Origin: Brevibacillus borstelensis | GTDB lineage: Bacteria > Bacillota > Bacilli > Brevibacillales > Brevibacillaceae | Length of the DNA: 64,000 bases | Direction: 5' to 3' | Assembly: GCF_003710865.1 (NCBI RefSeq) | Contig: NZ_RHHO01000038.1 | Coordinates: 1 to 64,000 of the forward strand | Part shown: piece by piece, positions 25,403 to 34,046 of the stretch | How positions within the stretch are numbered: the first letter of the stretch is position 1 | Layout of the letters: the number at the start of each line of letters is the position of its first letter | The notes under the pieces: generated by a model | Seen by the model: only the letters and a program-made list of their open reading frames with translations | Told to the model about the DNA's origin: nothing | The model's database searches: none | Made by a program: the position numbers and the translations under genes

Positions 25403-25433
25403 AGCCTACCTCTTAGAGGTAACTCTAAGTCAA
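25403..25433 (-). promoter_or_regulatory. MerR-type promoter with 19-bp spacer and dyad
   Basis: On the minus strand TTGACT (25433-25428) and TAGGCT (25408-25403) are 19 bp apart, the over-long spacing that MerR activators correct by twisting DNA. The spacer holds CTTAGAG-N4-CTCTAAG, a perfect dyad. Confidence 0.85.
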
Positions 25434-25510
25434 GCAAAGAAATGCAGTTCAAAAACGATTGTTTGCCGCTGTCTGGTATCATAGATCGATTCATTATCCG
25501 ATCAAAGGAA

Positions 25511-25559
25511 AACCCTGCTCTTTGGTTCCGGGAATCCGAAGCAGGGTTGGTCGTTTTTT
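25511..25559 (+). terminator. terminator-like hairpin upstream of the vanG-like operon
   Basis: AACCCTGC (25511-25518) pairs with GCAGGGTT (25541-25548); six T follow after five bases. It lies upstream of the mapped vanG promoter, so it probably insulates the operon and does not attenuate it. Confidence 0.6.
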
Positions 25560-25602
25560 CAGGCCTCTATTCCAGCTCACCTGTTCTGGAAACGTCATGA
25601 TT

Positions 25603-25669
25603 CCGTAATGATTTCGTAAGGATTCCCTTAGGCAAAGTTAAAGGACGGCCTGTCTCGTTTCGCTACAAT
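25603..25669 (+). promoter_or_regulatory. vanG promoter with tandem VanR-like boxes
   Basis: CCGTAATGATT (25603-25613) and TCGTAAGGATT (25614-25624) are directly repeated 11-mers, close to the TCGTANGAAA-type core that I recall for VanR binding sites. A -10 TACAAT lies at 25664-25669 with a poor -35 (AAGGAC at 25641). The distance from the second box to the -10 is about one helix turn longer than at vanR. Confidence 0.55.
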
Positions 25670-25730
25670 ACAATTGCCTGCTTCCCGCAAGCCGGGGCAC
25701 AGGCATTGTTGGAGGAGGGAGCGGGAACCG

Positions 25731-26780
25731 ATGGAAAAGAAAAAAATAGCCATCCTGTTTGGCGGATGTTCCACAGAGTATGAAGTTTCTCTGCAATCCG
25801 CCTATGCAGTCATAAAACACGTCAATCAATCCCGGTACGAAACGGTTTTGATAGGAATCACGAGGCAGGGAGAATGGCTTCGGTATAACGGAAGCCTTGA
25901 ACAGATTATGGATGATACTTGGAGCACAGACCCGGGCTGCGTGCATGCCGTTATTTCTCCAAGCAGGCATGTTCGGGGTGTGATCGAGTTTCATCGGGAC
26001 GGAATAAAAGCGACCAGGATCGATGCCGCATTTCCCGTCCTGCATGGAAAAAACGGCGAAGACGGCACGATTCAAGGCTTGCTTGAACTGGCCGGAATCC
26101 CTGTCGTAGGATGCGGCACGCTCAGCTCGGCGCTGTGCATGGATAAAGACATGGCTCACAAAATCGCCATGCAGGCGGGAATCAAGGTGCCCCGTTCCAT
26201 CGTCGTAAACGGCAAAATCAGCGAGGGAGAATTGCAACAGTTGGTCCGGGAGCTTTCTTATCCGTTGTTTGTCAAACCTGCGAGGGCAGGGTCATCGTTT
26301 GGCATCACCAAAGTCGAGCGAGAAGACGGCCTTTTCAAAGCGGCGGTGAACGCTCTGGAGTACGATCCAAAAGTCGTCATCGAGGAGGGCATCGACGGAT
26401 TCGAAGTAGGCTGCGCCGTGATGGGAAATGAGGAACTGATTATCGGCGAAGTGGACGAAATCGAACTGTCGCAAGGGTTCTTTGACTACACCGAAAAATA
26501 TACGCTCAAAACCTCCAAAATCCACATGCCGGCCAGAGTCGACGAGCAGACAGCCGAACGGATAAAGCATACAGCGGCTGCGATCTACAAGGCGCTGGAC
26601 TGCCGCGGCTTTGCCAGAGTCGACATGTTTGTAACGCCGGGGGGAGAGCTTGTTTTTAATGAAGTGAATACCATCCCGGGCTTTACCGCCCACAGCCGTT
26701 ATCCGAATATGCTCAAGGGCATTGGCATGTCGTTTGAGGAAATCGTAGACAAGCTGATAAGGATGGCGATCGAGGAATGA
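25731..26780 (+). CDS. vanG: VanG-type D-alanine--D-serine ligase
   Basis: A 349-residue ATP-grasp ligase, the same length as VanG; ATG behind GGAGGAGGG. It joins D-Ala to a second D-residue for peptidoglycan precursors. The N-terminus KKIAILFGGCSTEYEVSLQS, the stretch KNGEDGTIQGLLELAGIPV, LCMDKDMAHK and DYTEKYTLKTSKIHMPAR follow the VanG sequence closely, as does FNEVNTIPGFTAHSRYPNM at the end. The EKYTLK omega-loop is of the D-Ser/VanG type and lacks the KxxxH-like loop of D-lactate ligases. The following VanXY- and VanT-like genes strongly support D-Ala-D-Ser synthesis. Whether resistance results is untested; an orthologous intrinsic role is possible. Confidence 0.9.
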   Translation: MEKKKIAILFGGCSTEYEVSLQSAYAVIKHVNQSRYETVLIGITRQGEWLRYNGSLEQIMDDTWSTDPGCVHAVISPSRHVRGVIEFHRDGIKATRIDAAFPVLHGKNGEDGTIQGLLELAGIPVVGCGTLSSALCMDKDMAHKIAMQAGIKVPRSIVVNGKISEGELQQLVRELSYPLFVKPARAGSSFGITKVEREDGLFKAAVNALEYDPKVVIEEGIDGFEVGCAVMGNEELIIGEVDEIELSQGFFDYTEKYTLKTSKIHMPARVDEQTAERIKHTAAAIYKALDCRGFARVDMFVTPGGELVFNEVNTIPGFTAHSRYPNMLKGIGMSFEEIVDKLIRMAIEE

Positions 26781-27541
26781 ACACATTGATTTTGGAACAA
26801 GCCAATATGCATAAAGGCAGCCTGATCTTGATCAACAGAATGCACCCGGTTTTTGAAGAGCCTGCGGAAGACATGCTCATCCCCGCAGATCACAGGCACC
26901 CGGACATTTTGCTGGAACGAAGGGCGGCGGCGATGTACGCAGCGCTGATTCACTCGCTCGACGGCGGAGAGCGGATCGTCCCTGTCAGCGGCTATCGCAC
27001 AAAAAAAGAACAGGAAACCATCTACACCGAGTCGATGCGGGAAAACGGCGATGAATTTACGCGAAAGTACGTAGCTTATCCGAACCACAGCGAGCACCAG
27101 ACAGGGCTGGCGATTGACGTGGGCGAGCAGAAGGAAGAGATCGACTTTATCAGGCCGGACTTTCCCTATACCGGCATCTGTCAGGAGTTCCGGCTAAAAG
27201 CAGCGAGGTACGGGTTTATTGAACGCTACCCGCAAGGAAAAGAGGCCATTACAGGCATCGCCCACGAGCCCTGGCACTTCCGGTATGTCGGTTATCCGCA
27301 TGCGGAGCTGATCCGGAAGCATCAGTTTACCCTGGAAGAGTATACGGAGTTTGTGAAAAGCTTCCCCTATGGGGGAGAGCACTTGTTGTTTGAAGCAGAT
27401 GGACAAACAGCAGAAATTTTTTACGTACATGCCCTGTCTTCCCCGACAGTGCGGATTGACATTCCGAGCGGCGCCCGCTGCGAGGTGTCGGGAAATAACG
27501 TGGATGGATTCGTGGCAACGGTTTGGAGGAAGAACGGATGA
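26777..27541 (+). CDS. vanXY: VanXY-type D,D-peptidase
   Basis: A 254-residue zinc peptidase of the VanY/VanXY class, matching the length of VanXY-G, overlapping the ligase stop by four bases. Metal and catalytic motifs are SGYRTKKEQETIY, NHSEHQTGLAIDVG (His and Asp ligands) and GIAHEPWHFRYVGYPH (catalytic Glu, third His). There is no signal peptide or membrane anchor, so it should act in the cytoplasm, as VanXY enzymes do. There it would remove D-Ala-D-Ala and the terminal D-Ala of normal precursors, leaving those ending in D-Ser. About 60 residues after the catalytic core form an extra C-terminal tail. Confidence 0.87.
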   Translation: MNTLILEQANMHKGSLILINRMHPVFEEPAEDMLIPADHRHPDILLERRAAAMYAALIHSLDGGERIVPVSGYRTKKEQETIYTESMRENGDEFTRKYVAYPNHSEHQTGLAIDVGEQKEEIDFIRPDFPYTGICQEFRLKAARYGFIERYPQGKEAITGIAHEPWHFRYVGYPHAELIRKHQFTLEEYTEFVKSFPYGGEHLLFEADGQTAEIFYVHALSSPTVRIDIPSGARCEVSGNNVDGFVATVWRKNG

Positions 27542-28563
27542 AACAGGACGCGGGCTATGCGGGCATTGATACCTTTCGCATCATCGCAGCCTTTCTGGTT
27601 GTGGCCATCCACACGTACCCGCTCGTCTCCGTCAGCGAGACAGGGGACTTTATCTTGACGAGAATTTTGGGGCGGGTAGCCGTCCCGTTTTTCTTTATGG
27701 CAACGGGATTTTTTTTGCTGCCGCGATACATGGACGAGAAGCGTGGAGACGGGGGCAGCCTGGCCAAATTTTTTGTCAAGTCGTGCAAGCTGTATGGCAT
27801 GGCGATCCTGCTTTTTCTCCCCGTAAACGTGTATGCCGGCTACTTTGAAACCACGCCGCTTTTGCCCAACCTGCTGAAGGATATTTTCTTCGATGGCACG
27901 TTTTATCATTTGTGGTACTTGCCGGCGACGATTCTGGGAGCAGGGCTCGTATATCTTCTGCTGCGAAGCTGCAAGACCGGCGTGGTGGCGTTGATTGCCG
28001 GGCTGCTTTACATGATCGGGCTCGGCGGGGACAGCTACTACGGCCTGACATCGCAGGTCCCGCTTTTTGCGCAGTTTTACGACGTGCTGTTCAGCTTCTC
28101 GGATTACACGCGAAACGGCTTGTTTTTTGCCCCGGTTTTTCTCTTGCTCGGCGGGCTGATCGCGCGGCAGACAAGCGGATTTGGCTTGAGAGAAAGCATG
28201 GGCGGACTTGCCGTTTCGCTCTTGCTTTTGCTCGCGGAAGGCTTGCTCTTGCACCATTTTTCTCTCCAGCGCCATGACAGCATGTACGTGATGCTGCTCC
28301 CCTGCATGTTTTTCCTGTTTCAATCCTTGCTTCTATGGAGGGGAAAAAGCAGCCGAAGCCTGCGGACCATTTCGATGATTGTCTACATCATTCACCCGCT
28401 GGCGATTATTGTCGTGCGCGGATTTGCCAAGATTGCAAAAATGCAGCCGCTTTTGATTGAAAATAGTATCGTCCACTATGTGGCGGTAGCCGCTCTGTCA
28501 TTTGCGGGGGCTATCTTGCTCACCAAGCTGCTGCAGCGGAAGAGAGAAAGGAAGATCGTATGA
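27538..28563 (+). CDS. vanTm: VanT membrane (acyltransferase-like) part, encoded separately
   Basis: A 341-residue protein with about ten membrane segments and the acyltransferase-3 fold, starting inside the vanXY stop behind GGAGGA. It begins AGIDTFRIIAAFLVVAIHTYPL, as the membrane half of VanT serine racemases does, with RVAVPFFFMATGFFLLPR following. In VanC and VanG operons this domain is fused to the racemase and is thought to take up L-serine. Here it ends and the racemase is a separate gene overlapping by four bases, the arrangement described for the vanL operon (vanTm, vanTr). Confidence 0.82.
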   Translation: MKQDAGYAGIDTFRIIAAFLVVAIHTYPLVSVSETGDFILTRILGRVAVPFFFMATGFFLLPRYMDEKRGDGGSLAKFFVKSCKLYGMAILLFLPVNVYAGYFETTPLLPNLLKDIFFDGTFYHLWYLPATILGAGLVYLLLRSCKTGVVALIAGLLYMIGLGGDSYYGLTSQVPLFAQFYDVLFSFSDYTRNGLFFAPVFLLLGGLIARQTSGFGLRESMGGLAVSLLLLLAEGLLLHHFSLQRHDSMYVMLLPCMFFLFQSLLLWRGKSSRSLRTISMIVYIIHPLAIIVVRGFAKIAKMQPLLIENSIVHYVAVAALSFAGAILLTKLLQRKRERKIV

Positions 28564-29681
28564 AAAGCAGGGCGTGGGCGGAGATCAACTTGAACCATCT
28601 TCGCCACAATGCAAAGGTTTTAAAGAAGCTTTTGCCGCCGAAGTGCGAAGTGATGGCGGTCGTGAAAGCAAATGCATACGGGCACGGAGATGCGGTTGTC
28701 GCAAAGGAACTGAATCGAATCGGGATTTCTGCCTTTGCCGTGGCTGCCATCCGGGAGGGCGTACATCTGCGAAGACAGGGAATAACAGGAGAGATTCTCA
28801 TCCTCGGTTATACTTCACCGGAGGAATTTGCGGATCTGGTCCGGTACGATTTGACGCAGACGGTCGTCGATTGCGAATACGGCAAGCTTTTGGATCAGTA
28901 TGGACGCAAAATAAAGGTTCACGTAAAGATTGACACAGGGATGCACCGGCTCGGGGAGGACTATCAAAACGTACGCGGGATAGCCGGCATGTTTGCTTGC
29001 AAAAACTTGAGCGTGGAGGGCATCTTTACGCATCTTGGCATGGCCGATGATTCCAGCCCGGCGGGAATGAATTTCTCCCGCTTTCAGATCGACAATTTTT
29101 ACGGCGTGCTGGCCCAGCTAAGGGATTGGGGATACGACCTGCCAAACGTACACATCCAGAGCAGCTACGGCGTGTTGAACTTTCCCGAGCTGCAGTGCGA
29201 CTACGCCCGGATCGGCATTGCCTTGTACGGCGTGCTGAGTACGGCAGAGGATCAAACGAAGTTGTCCGTGGACCTGCGCCCGGTCCTCTCCTTGAAGGCG
29301 AGGGTAGCGCTCACAAAAGAGATCGGGGCGGGCGAGACCGTCGGGTATGGGTGCCGCTTTACCGCTCCTTACGACATGACAATCGCAGTCGTTTCCATCG
29401 GATATGCGGACGGCTTTCCCAGATGCTTGTCGTGCGGCGGCGGTTATGTGCTGGTGAAAGGGAAAAAGGCTCCTGTCATCGGCAGAATTTGCATGGACCA
29501 GCTCATGATCGATTGCAGCGGGATACCGGATGTCCGGCAAAATGACATCGTGACGCTGATCGGCGAGGACGGCACGGAGCGGATAACAGCGGAGCAGGTC
29601 GCAAAGCAGGCAGGAACGATTACGAATGAATTGTGCAGCAGGCTGGGAAATCGGCTTGAGCGCGTCTATGTGTCGGATTGA
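28560..29681 (+). CDS. vanTr: VanT-like serine/alanine racemase, free-standing catalytic part
   Basis: A 373-residue PLP racemase overlapping the membrane gene by four bases. PLP lysine is Lys36 in VVKANAYGHG; the second catalytic Tyr is in ETVGYGCRF; IGYADGFPRCLSCGGGY and RICMDQLMIDCSG follow VanT more closely than housekeeping alanine racemases. It should make D-Ser from L-Ser for the ligase two genes upstream. It is soluble by sequence, so it depends on the separate membrane protein for any substrate channelling. It is the last gene of the vanG-vanXY-vanTm-vanTr operon. An alanine racemase role cannot be excluded. Confidence 0.85.
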   Translation: MKSRAWAEINLNHLRHNAKVLKKLLPPKCEVMAVVKANAYGHGDAVVAKELNRIGISAFAVAAIREGVHLRRQGITGEILILGYTSPEEFADLVRYDLTQTVVDCEYGKLLDQYGRKIKVHVKIDTGMHRLGEDYQNVRGIAGMFACKNLSVEGIFTHLGMADDSSPAGMNFSRFQIDNFYGVLAQLRDWGYDLPNVHIQSSYGVLNFPELQCDYARIGIALYGVLSTAEDQTKLSVDLRPVLSLKARVALTKEIGAGETVGYGCRFTAPYDMTIAVVSIGYADGFPRCLSCGGGYVLVKGKKAPVIGRICMDQLMIDCSGIPDVRQNDIVTLIGEDGTERITAEQVAKQAGTITNELCSRLGNRLERVYVSD

Positions 29682-29898
29682 CGGAAAACGGATCGTGGCA
29701 GGAAAAGACCCCGTCTGTCACATTTGCGCGGAGGCCGGGTTGTTGATTTTTGTTCATAATTGACGGCCGGCTTCCCAATCAAACTCCTCAAGAGTAAGAT
29801 TTTGAAAATAATTTGAACAAAAAGTGAACAACAAGTGAAAAGTGTGTTACAATGTAAGTAACAATATTTCGAAAACACAAAGACAGGGGTCATGTGTT

Positions 29899-30108
29899 AT
29901 GAATAACGGGATGAAAGCAGCAAACACACTCAAATGGTTCGCTTGGATCACTTTCTTCATCGGTGCACTTTTGTTCGTTACGCATGTAAGCGATTTCAGG
30001 GCGGAAAACTTCGGTCTGATGGCAGCGATCGGGTTTTTGATTGCAGCGTCGAATATTTTCCTGCTCAGCGTTGTATTTCGACTGCTTCATCTGGAACCGA
30101 ACAGTTAA
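29899..30108 (+). CDS. small two-helix membrane protein of unknown function
   Basis: A 69-residue protein with two hydrophobic helices (WFAWITFFIGALLFVTHV and the stretch AAIGFLIAASNIFLLSVV) separated by a short polar loop. The ATG lies nine bases after AGGGGT; a frame opening upstream at 29842 lacks a ribosome site. It has its own promoter-like TACAAT near 29850 and a strong terminator, so it is probably a single-gene unit. I do not recognise a family. It precedes the quinol oxidase operon but is separated from it by the terminator. Confidence 0.6.
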   Translation: MNNGMKAANTLKWFAWITFFIGALLFVTHVSDFRAENFGLMAAIGFLIAASNIFLLSVVFRLLHLEPNS

Positions 30109-30176
30109 ACCAGTATGACCAGACGGGCCAGGTCTATAATAAGGAAAGAACTCGAATCAAAACGATCCAACCGATA

Positions 30177-30217
30177 AAGCGGATGCTTGCCACAGCGGCA
30201 GCATCCGCTTTTTTTTA
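30177..30217 (+). terminator. terminator after the small membrane protein
   Basis: AAGCGGATGCT and AGCATCCGCTT form an 11-bp stem around a 12-nt loop, followed by eight or more T. Confidence 0.9.
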
Positions 30218-30474
30218 GTTTCACTGAAAACATGACCATTTTTGGCAGATCAAATCCAATGCAGGAGATCGATAACAATATTATGATCAACTCGTGAACC
30301 CTTCTTGAACACTTTGTAACAAAATAAAGACAGAATGTTGAACGGTGTCAAAAACCCACTGCGGAAAATCGTTCTGTCTGTTAGTATGTGAAGGCGAAGA
30401 AAAGTTTAATTCATGTGAACAAATTGGGGACGATCGTTTCCTTTTCTGTGGCGAACGAGGAAGGGGTAGAAGAA

Positions 30475-31431
30475 ATGAACAGAGCGAAGACGTTTCGTCA
30501 GATGGGCTTCTGGTTAATGGCGATTATCGCCAGCGTCCTGTTGTCGGGATGCGGAAGCGATTACGTTGTCCTGAATCCGAAAGGGCCTGTCGCAGAGACG
30601 CAGTACAATCTCATTATGATTTCCGTGATATTGTGCGCGATCATCATCATTCCGGTTCTTGCGCTTACTGCTTTTATCGTCTATCGATATCGGGATACCA
30701 AGGACAATAAAGCGCCATACAAGCCGGATTGGGCACACAGTACAACCCTTGAGGTTATTTGGTGGGGTATTCCGGTCATCATTATTGCGATCCTGGGATA
30801 TTTCACGGTGCGGGATACTTACGCGTTGAAAGAATCGCCGAATCAGGCTGTGAAGCCGATGACCATTCAGGTTACTTCTTTGAACTGGAAATGGATGTTT
30901 ACTTATCCTGAACAAAACATCGCAACAGTGAACTATCTGGAAATTCCTGCTGGCGTACCTGTTCAATTTCAATTGTCGGCGGACGGTCCTATGAACTCCT
31001 TCTGGGTACCGGAGCTTGGCGGCCAGATTTATGCGATGTCCGGGATGGCGACCGAGCTGTACCTGCAAGCGGATAAGCCTGGCGAGTTCTATGGCAGAGG
31101 AGCCAACTTTACTGGAGAAGGGTTCGCTCATATGGAATTCAAGGTAGAGGCCAAACCGCAGGAAGAGTTTGACAAATGGGTGCAGCAGGTGAAGAACACG
31201 ACACCTGTTATGACGAAGGAAGATTACGAAGAGTTGAGAAAGCCTGGCTTGACGGATAAAAAGACGTATTCTGCATTCCCTGAAGGGTTGTTTGAAGAAA
31301 TCGTCATGAAACACAGCCATGGACATGACATGGACTATGTCATGAAAAAACCGATGCCTGCAACCGGGCAGGAATCGGGCAACAAGACAGATGAGGCTTC
31401 TTCGACAGAAACCCATCATCACAACCACTAG
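30475..31431 (+). CDS. qoxA: cytochrome aa3-type quinol oxidase subunit II
   Basis: A 318-residue lipoprotein: signal peptide, lipobox LLSGC, then two membrane helices and an outer cupredoxin-like domain. Start is the ATG behind AAGGGGTAGAAGAA. Right after the lipid Cys comes VLNPKGPVAETQYNL, typical of QoxA. Where cytochrome c oxidases have the CuA motif CSELCGxxHxxM this protein has YGRGANFTGEGFAHM with no cysteines, so it takes electrons from menaquinol and not from cytochrome c. The C-terminus ends in two His clusters (KHSHGHDMD and THHHNH). First gene of qoxABCD. Confidence 0.93.
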   Translation: MNRAKTFRQMGFWLMAIIASVLLSGCGSDYVVLNPKGPVAETQYNLIMISVILCAIIIIPVLALTAFIVYRYRDTKDNKAPYKPDWAHSTTLEVIWWGIPVIIIAILGYFTVRDTYALKESPNQAVKPMTIQVTSLNWKWMFTYPEQNIATVNYLEIPAGVPVQFQLSADGPMNSFWVPELGGQIYAMSGMATELYLQADKPGEFYGRGANFTGEGFAHMEFKVEAKPQEEFDKWVQQVKNTTPVMTKEDYEELRKPGLTDKKTYSAFPEGLFEEIVMKHSHGHDMDYVMKKPMPATGQESGNKTDEASSTETHHHNH

Positions 31432-31454
31432 TTGAGAGGGAGGAGGAATACCAA

Positions 31455-33425
31455 GTGTGGGAAAACATAAAGGAGTTTGCATCCACGTTCTTTGTAACAG
31501 GTGATCCACTGATCTACGGCGCGGACGTTTCCATCGCACTCACCGTGGTCGCGATCGTCTTCGTTCTGACCAAGTATAAAAAATGGGGCTGGCTGTGGCG
31601 CGAATGGCTGACCACGGTCGACCATAAGCGAATCGGGATCATGTACCTGATCGCCTCTCTGCTGATGCTGTTCCGGGGCGGGGTTGACGCCATCCTGATG
31701 CGTCTGCAGCTGGCATTCCCGAATGTGGAGTTTTTGCACTCCGATCACTATAATGCCATCTTTACGACACACGGTACGATCATGATTTTGTTCATGGCGA
31801 TGCCGATGATGTTCGGTTTGTTCAACATGGTCGTTCCGCTGCAGCTTGGCGCGCGGGACGTTGCCTATCCGTTTCTGAACGCAGTCAGCTTCTGGCTGTT
31901 CATGCTGGGTGCGATGCTGTTCAACCTGTCGTTCGTCATCGGGGGCTCCCCGGATGCCGGCTGGCTGTCTTACCCGCCGCTTTCGGAAAATGATTTCAGT
32001 CCGGGGCCGGGGCAGAACTTCTGGATATGGGGGATACAGATCTCCGGTATCGGTAGTTTGGCCACGGGGATTAACTTCATCGTGACCATTTTGAAAATGC
32101 GCGCTCCTGGCATGAAGTTGATGAAAATGCCGTTGTTTAGCTGGTCCGTACTGTCCAGTTGTATCATGATTATCTTTGCTTTCCCGATTTTGACCGTAAC
32201 ACTGGCGCTGCTGTTCCTCGACCGCTTTGCAGGTGCCCACTTCTTCACTATGGACGGCGGCGGTAATCCGATGATGTACCTCAATCTGATCTGGATGTGG
32301 GGTCACCCGGAAGTATACATCGTGGTCGTGCCGGCCTTCGGTATCTTCTCTGAGGTCGTGGCTACGTTCTCGAAGAAAACAGTCTTTGGCTACAAATCCA
32401 TGGTGGCAGCCTTGATGACGATTGCGATCGCATCGTTCTTCACCTGGGCTCACCACTTCTTTACGATGGGTACGAGCGCAAGCGTTATCGCGTTCTTTGC
32501 GATATCGACGATGGTCATCGCGATTCCGACCGGGGTGAAGGTGTTCAACTGGCTGTTCACCATGTTCCGCGGACGGATTTCGTTCAAACAGCCGATGCTG
32601 TGGACGATCGCGTTTATTCCTTGCTTCCTCGTAGGGGGAGCAACCGGGGTTATGCTGGCTGTCGCTCCAGCGGACTATCAGTACCACAACAGCTACTTCT
32701 TGATTGCTCACTTCCACCAAGTGTTGATCGGTGGGGTTGTGTTCGGTTACCTGGCAGGTATCTACTACTGGTGGCCAAAACTGTTCGGCTTCAAGCTTGA
32801 CGAGAAGCTCGGAAAATGGGGCTTCTGGTTCTGGAATATCGGTTTCTACGTTTGCTTCATGCCGCAATACGCGCTTGGTTTCATGGGTATGACCCGTCGC
32901 TATTACACGTATGGATGGGACCGCGGTTGGGCTGACCTCAACCTGATTTCCACCGTCGGGGCGTTCCTGATGGGGATCGGCTTCATCTTCCAAGTATGGC
33001 AGATCGTCTACAGCATCAAGCGCGGTGAACGCGACACAACAGGCGATCCGTGGAACGGACGCACGCTGGAATGGTCTATTCCGTCCCCGGCACCGTTTTA
33101 CAACTTCGCCGTCGTTCCTGAGGTAAAAGAAGCGGACGACTGGTGGCATACAAAACAAGCGATGGCAAACGGCACCTATAAAAAAGAGCCTGTGCATCTG
33201 GAACCGATCCATATGCCGAAAAACTCGGGTATTCCGTTTATCATGTCCTGCTTCTGGTTCTTGGTCGGATTTGGCTTTACGTTCGGCTGGGTATGGATGG
33301 CCGTGATTGGATTTATTGGCGTGGCCCTGTCGATGTGGGCGCGTTCCTTCCAATATGATACGGATTATTACGTACCGGTGGATGAAGTGCGCAGCACGGA
33401 GGCTTCACTGGGGAGGGTTGTATAA
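31455..33425 (+). CDS. qoxB: cytochrome aa3-type quinol oxidase subunit I
   Basis: A 656-residue membrane protein with 14-15 helices, started at a GTG behind GAGGGAGGAGGA. It carries the haem and copper centre: WMWGHPEVYIVVVPAFG with His282 and the cross-linked Tyr, the CuB pair His333-His334 in WAHHFFTMG, and the haem histidines His419 and His421 in IAHFHQVL. The low-spin haem His lies in FTTHGTIMI. With E of GHPEVY and the K-channel residues it is a type A1 proton pump. It is the catalytic subunit of the terminal oxidase that reduces oxygen to water. Confidence 0.96.
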   Translation: MWENIKEFASTFFVTGDPLIYGADVSIALTVVAIVFVLTKYKKWGWLWREWLTTVDHKRIGIMYLIASLLMLFRGGVDAILMRLQLAFPNVEFLHSDHYNAIFTTHGTIMILFMAMPMMFGLFNMVVPLQLGARDVAYPFLNAVSFWLFMLGAMLFNLSFVIGGSPDAGWLSYPPLSENDFSPGPGQNFWIWGIQISGIGSLATGINFIVTILKMRAPGMKLMKMPLFSWSVLSSCIMIIFAFPILTVTLALLFLDRFAGAHFFTMDGGGNPMMYLNLIWMWGHPEVYIVVVPAFGIFSEVVATFSKKTVFGYKSMVAALMTIAIASFFTWAHHFFTMGTSASVIAFFAISTMVIAIPTGVKVFNWLFTMFRGRISFKQPMLWTIAFIPCFLVGGATGVMLAVAPADYQYHNSYFLIAHFHQVLIGGVVFGYLAGIYYWWPKLFGFKLDEKLGKWGFWFWNIGFYVCFMPQYALGFMGMTRRYYTYGWDRGWADLNLISTVGAFLMGIGFIFQVWQIVYSIKRGERDTTGDPWNGRTLEWSIPSPAPFYNFAVVPEVKEADDWWHTKQAMANGTYKKEPVHLEPIHMPKNSGIPFIMSCFWFLVGFGFTFGWVWMAVIGFIGVALSMWARSFQYDTDYYVPVDEVRSTEASLGRVV

Positions 33426-34045
33426 TGCAACAAGTGGCAAAACATCACGACCATAGTCACGGGCACGACCACGATCATGGTCATGAAGATCATGAGCAGC
33501 TCAAAGTACTTGGTTTCTGGATATTCGTTGTAACCGACTGTATCTTGTTTGGTACGCTGTTTGCCACCTATGCGGTGCTGATGCACAACTACGCTGGTGG
33601 CCCGACACCAAAGGAACTGTTTCAAATGCCGGGTGTCATCGCGGAAACCTTTATCCTGTTGACCAGCAGCTTCACCAGCGGTTTGGCTGTTCTGGCAATG
33701 AACAAAGGAAACGTGAAAAAGCTGATTGGCTGGCTGGTTGTAACAGCGCTGCTCGGCTTGGGCTTTATCGCGCTGGAGGTTACCGAATTTGTGCACATGG
33801 TGCATGAAGGTGCGACCATTTCCACCAGTGCGTTCCTCTCCGCGTTCTATACGCTGGTCGGTACGCACGGTCTGCACGTCTCGGTAGGTTTGTTCTGGAT
33901 GGTGGCGATCATGATCCAGCTCGCCCGCCGCGGGATTACGCCGGTTACCCGCCGCAAAGTGACCAACCTGAGCTTGTACTGGCACTTCCTGGACGTCGTG
34001 TGGATCTTCCTGTTCACGGTCGTCTACCTGTTGGGGGTGATGTAG
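33425..34045 (+). CDS. qoxC: quinol oxidase subunit III with His-rich N-terminus
   Basis: A 206-residue membrane protein with five helices, overlapping the qoxB stop by one base. The core (LKVLGFWIFVVTDCILFGTLFATYAVL in parts, YTLVGTHGLHVSVGLFWM, SLYWHFLDVVWIFLFTVVYL) is standard subunit III. The first 25 residues are unusual: nine are histidine, alternating with Asp and Gly, before the first helix. Such a tail could bind copper or zinc and would lie on the cytoplasmic side. Confidence 0.94.
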   Translation: MQQVAKHHDHSHGHDHDHGHEDHEQLKVLGFWIFVVTDCILFGTLFATYAVLMHNYAGGPTPKELFQMPGVIAETFILLTSSFTSGLAVLAMNKGNVKKLIGWLVVTALLGLGFIALEVTEFVHMVHEGATISTSAFLSAFYTLVGTHGLHVSVGLFWMVAIMIQLARRGITPVTRRKVTNLSLYWHFLDVVWIFLFTVVYLLGVM

Positions 34046-34046
34046 G

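Noticed and set aside
31428-33353. 641-codon minus-strand ORF opposite qoxB
   Set aside because: Antisense to a conserved membrane protein; highly charged His/Arg/Glu-rich translation with no domain.
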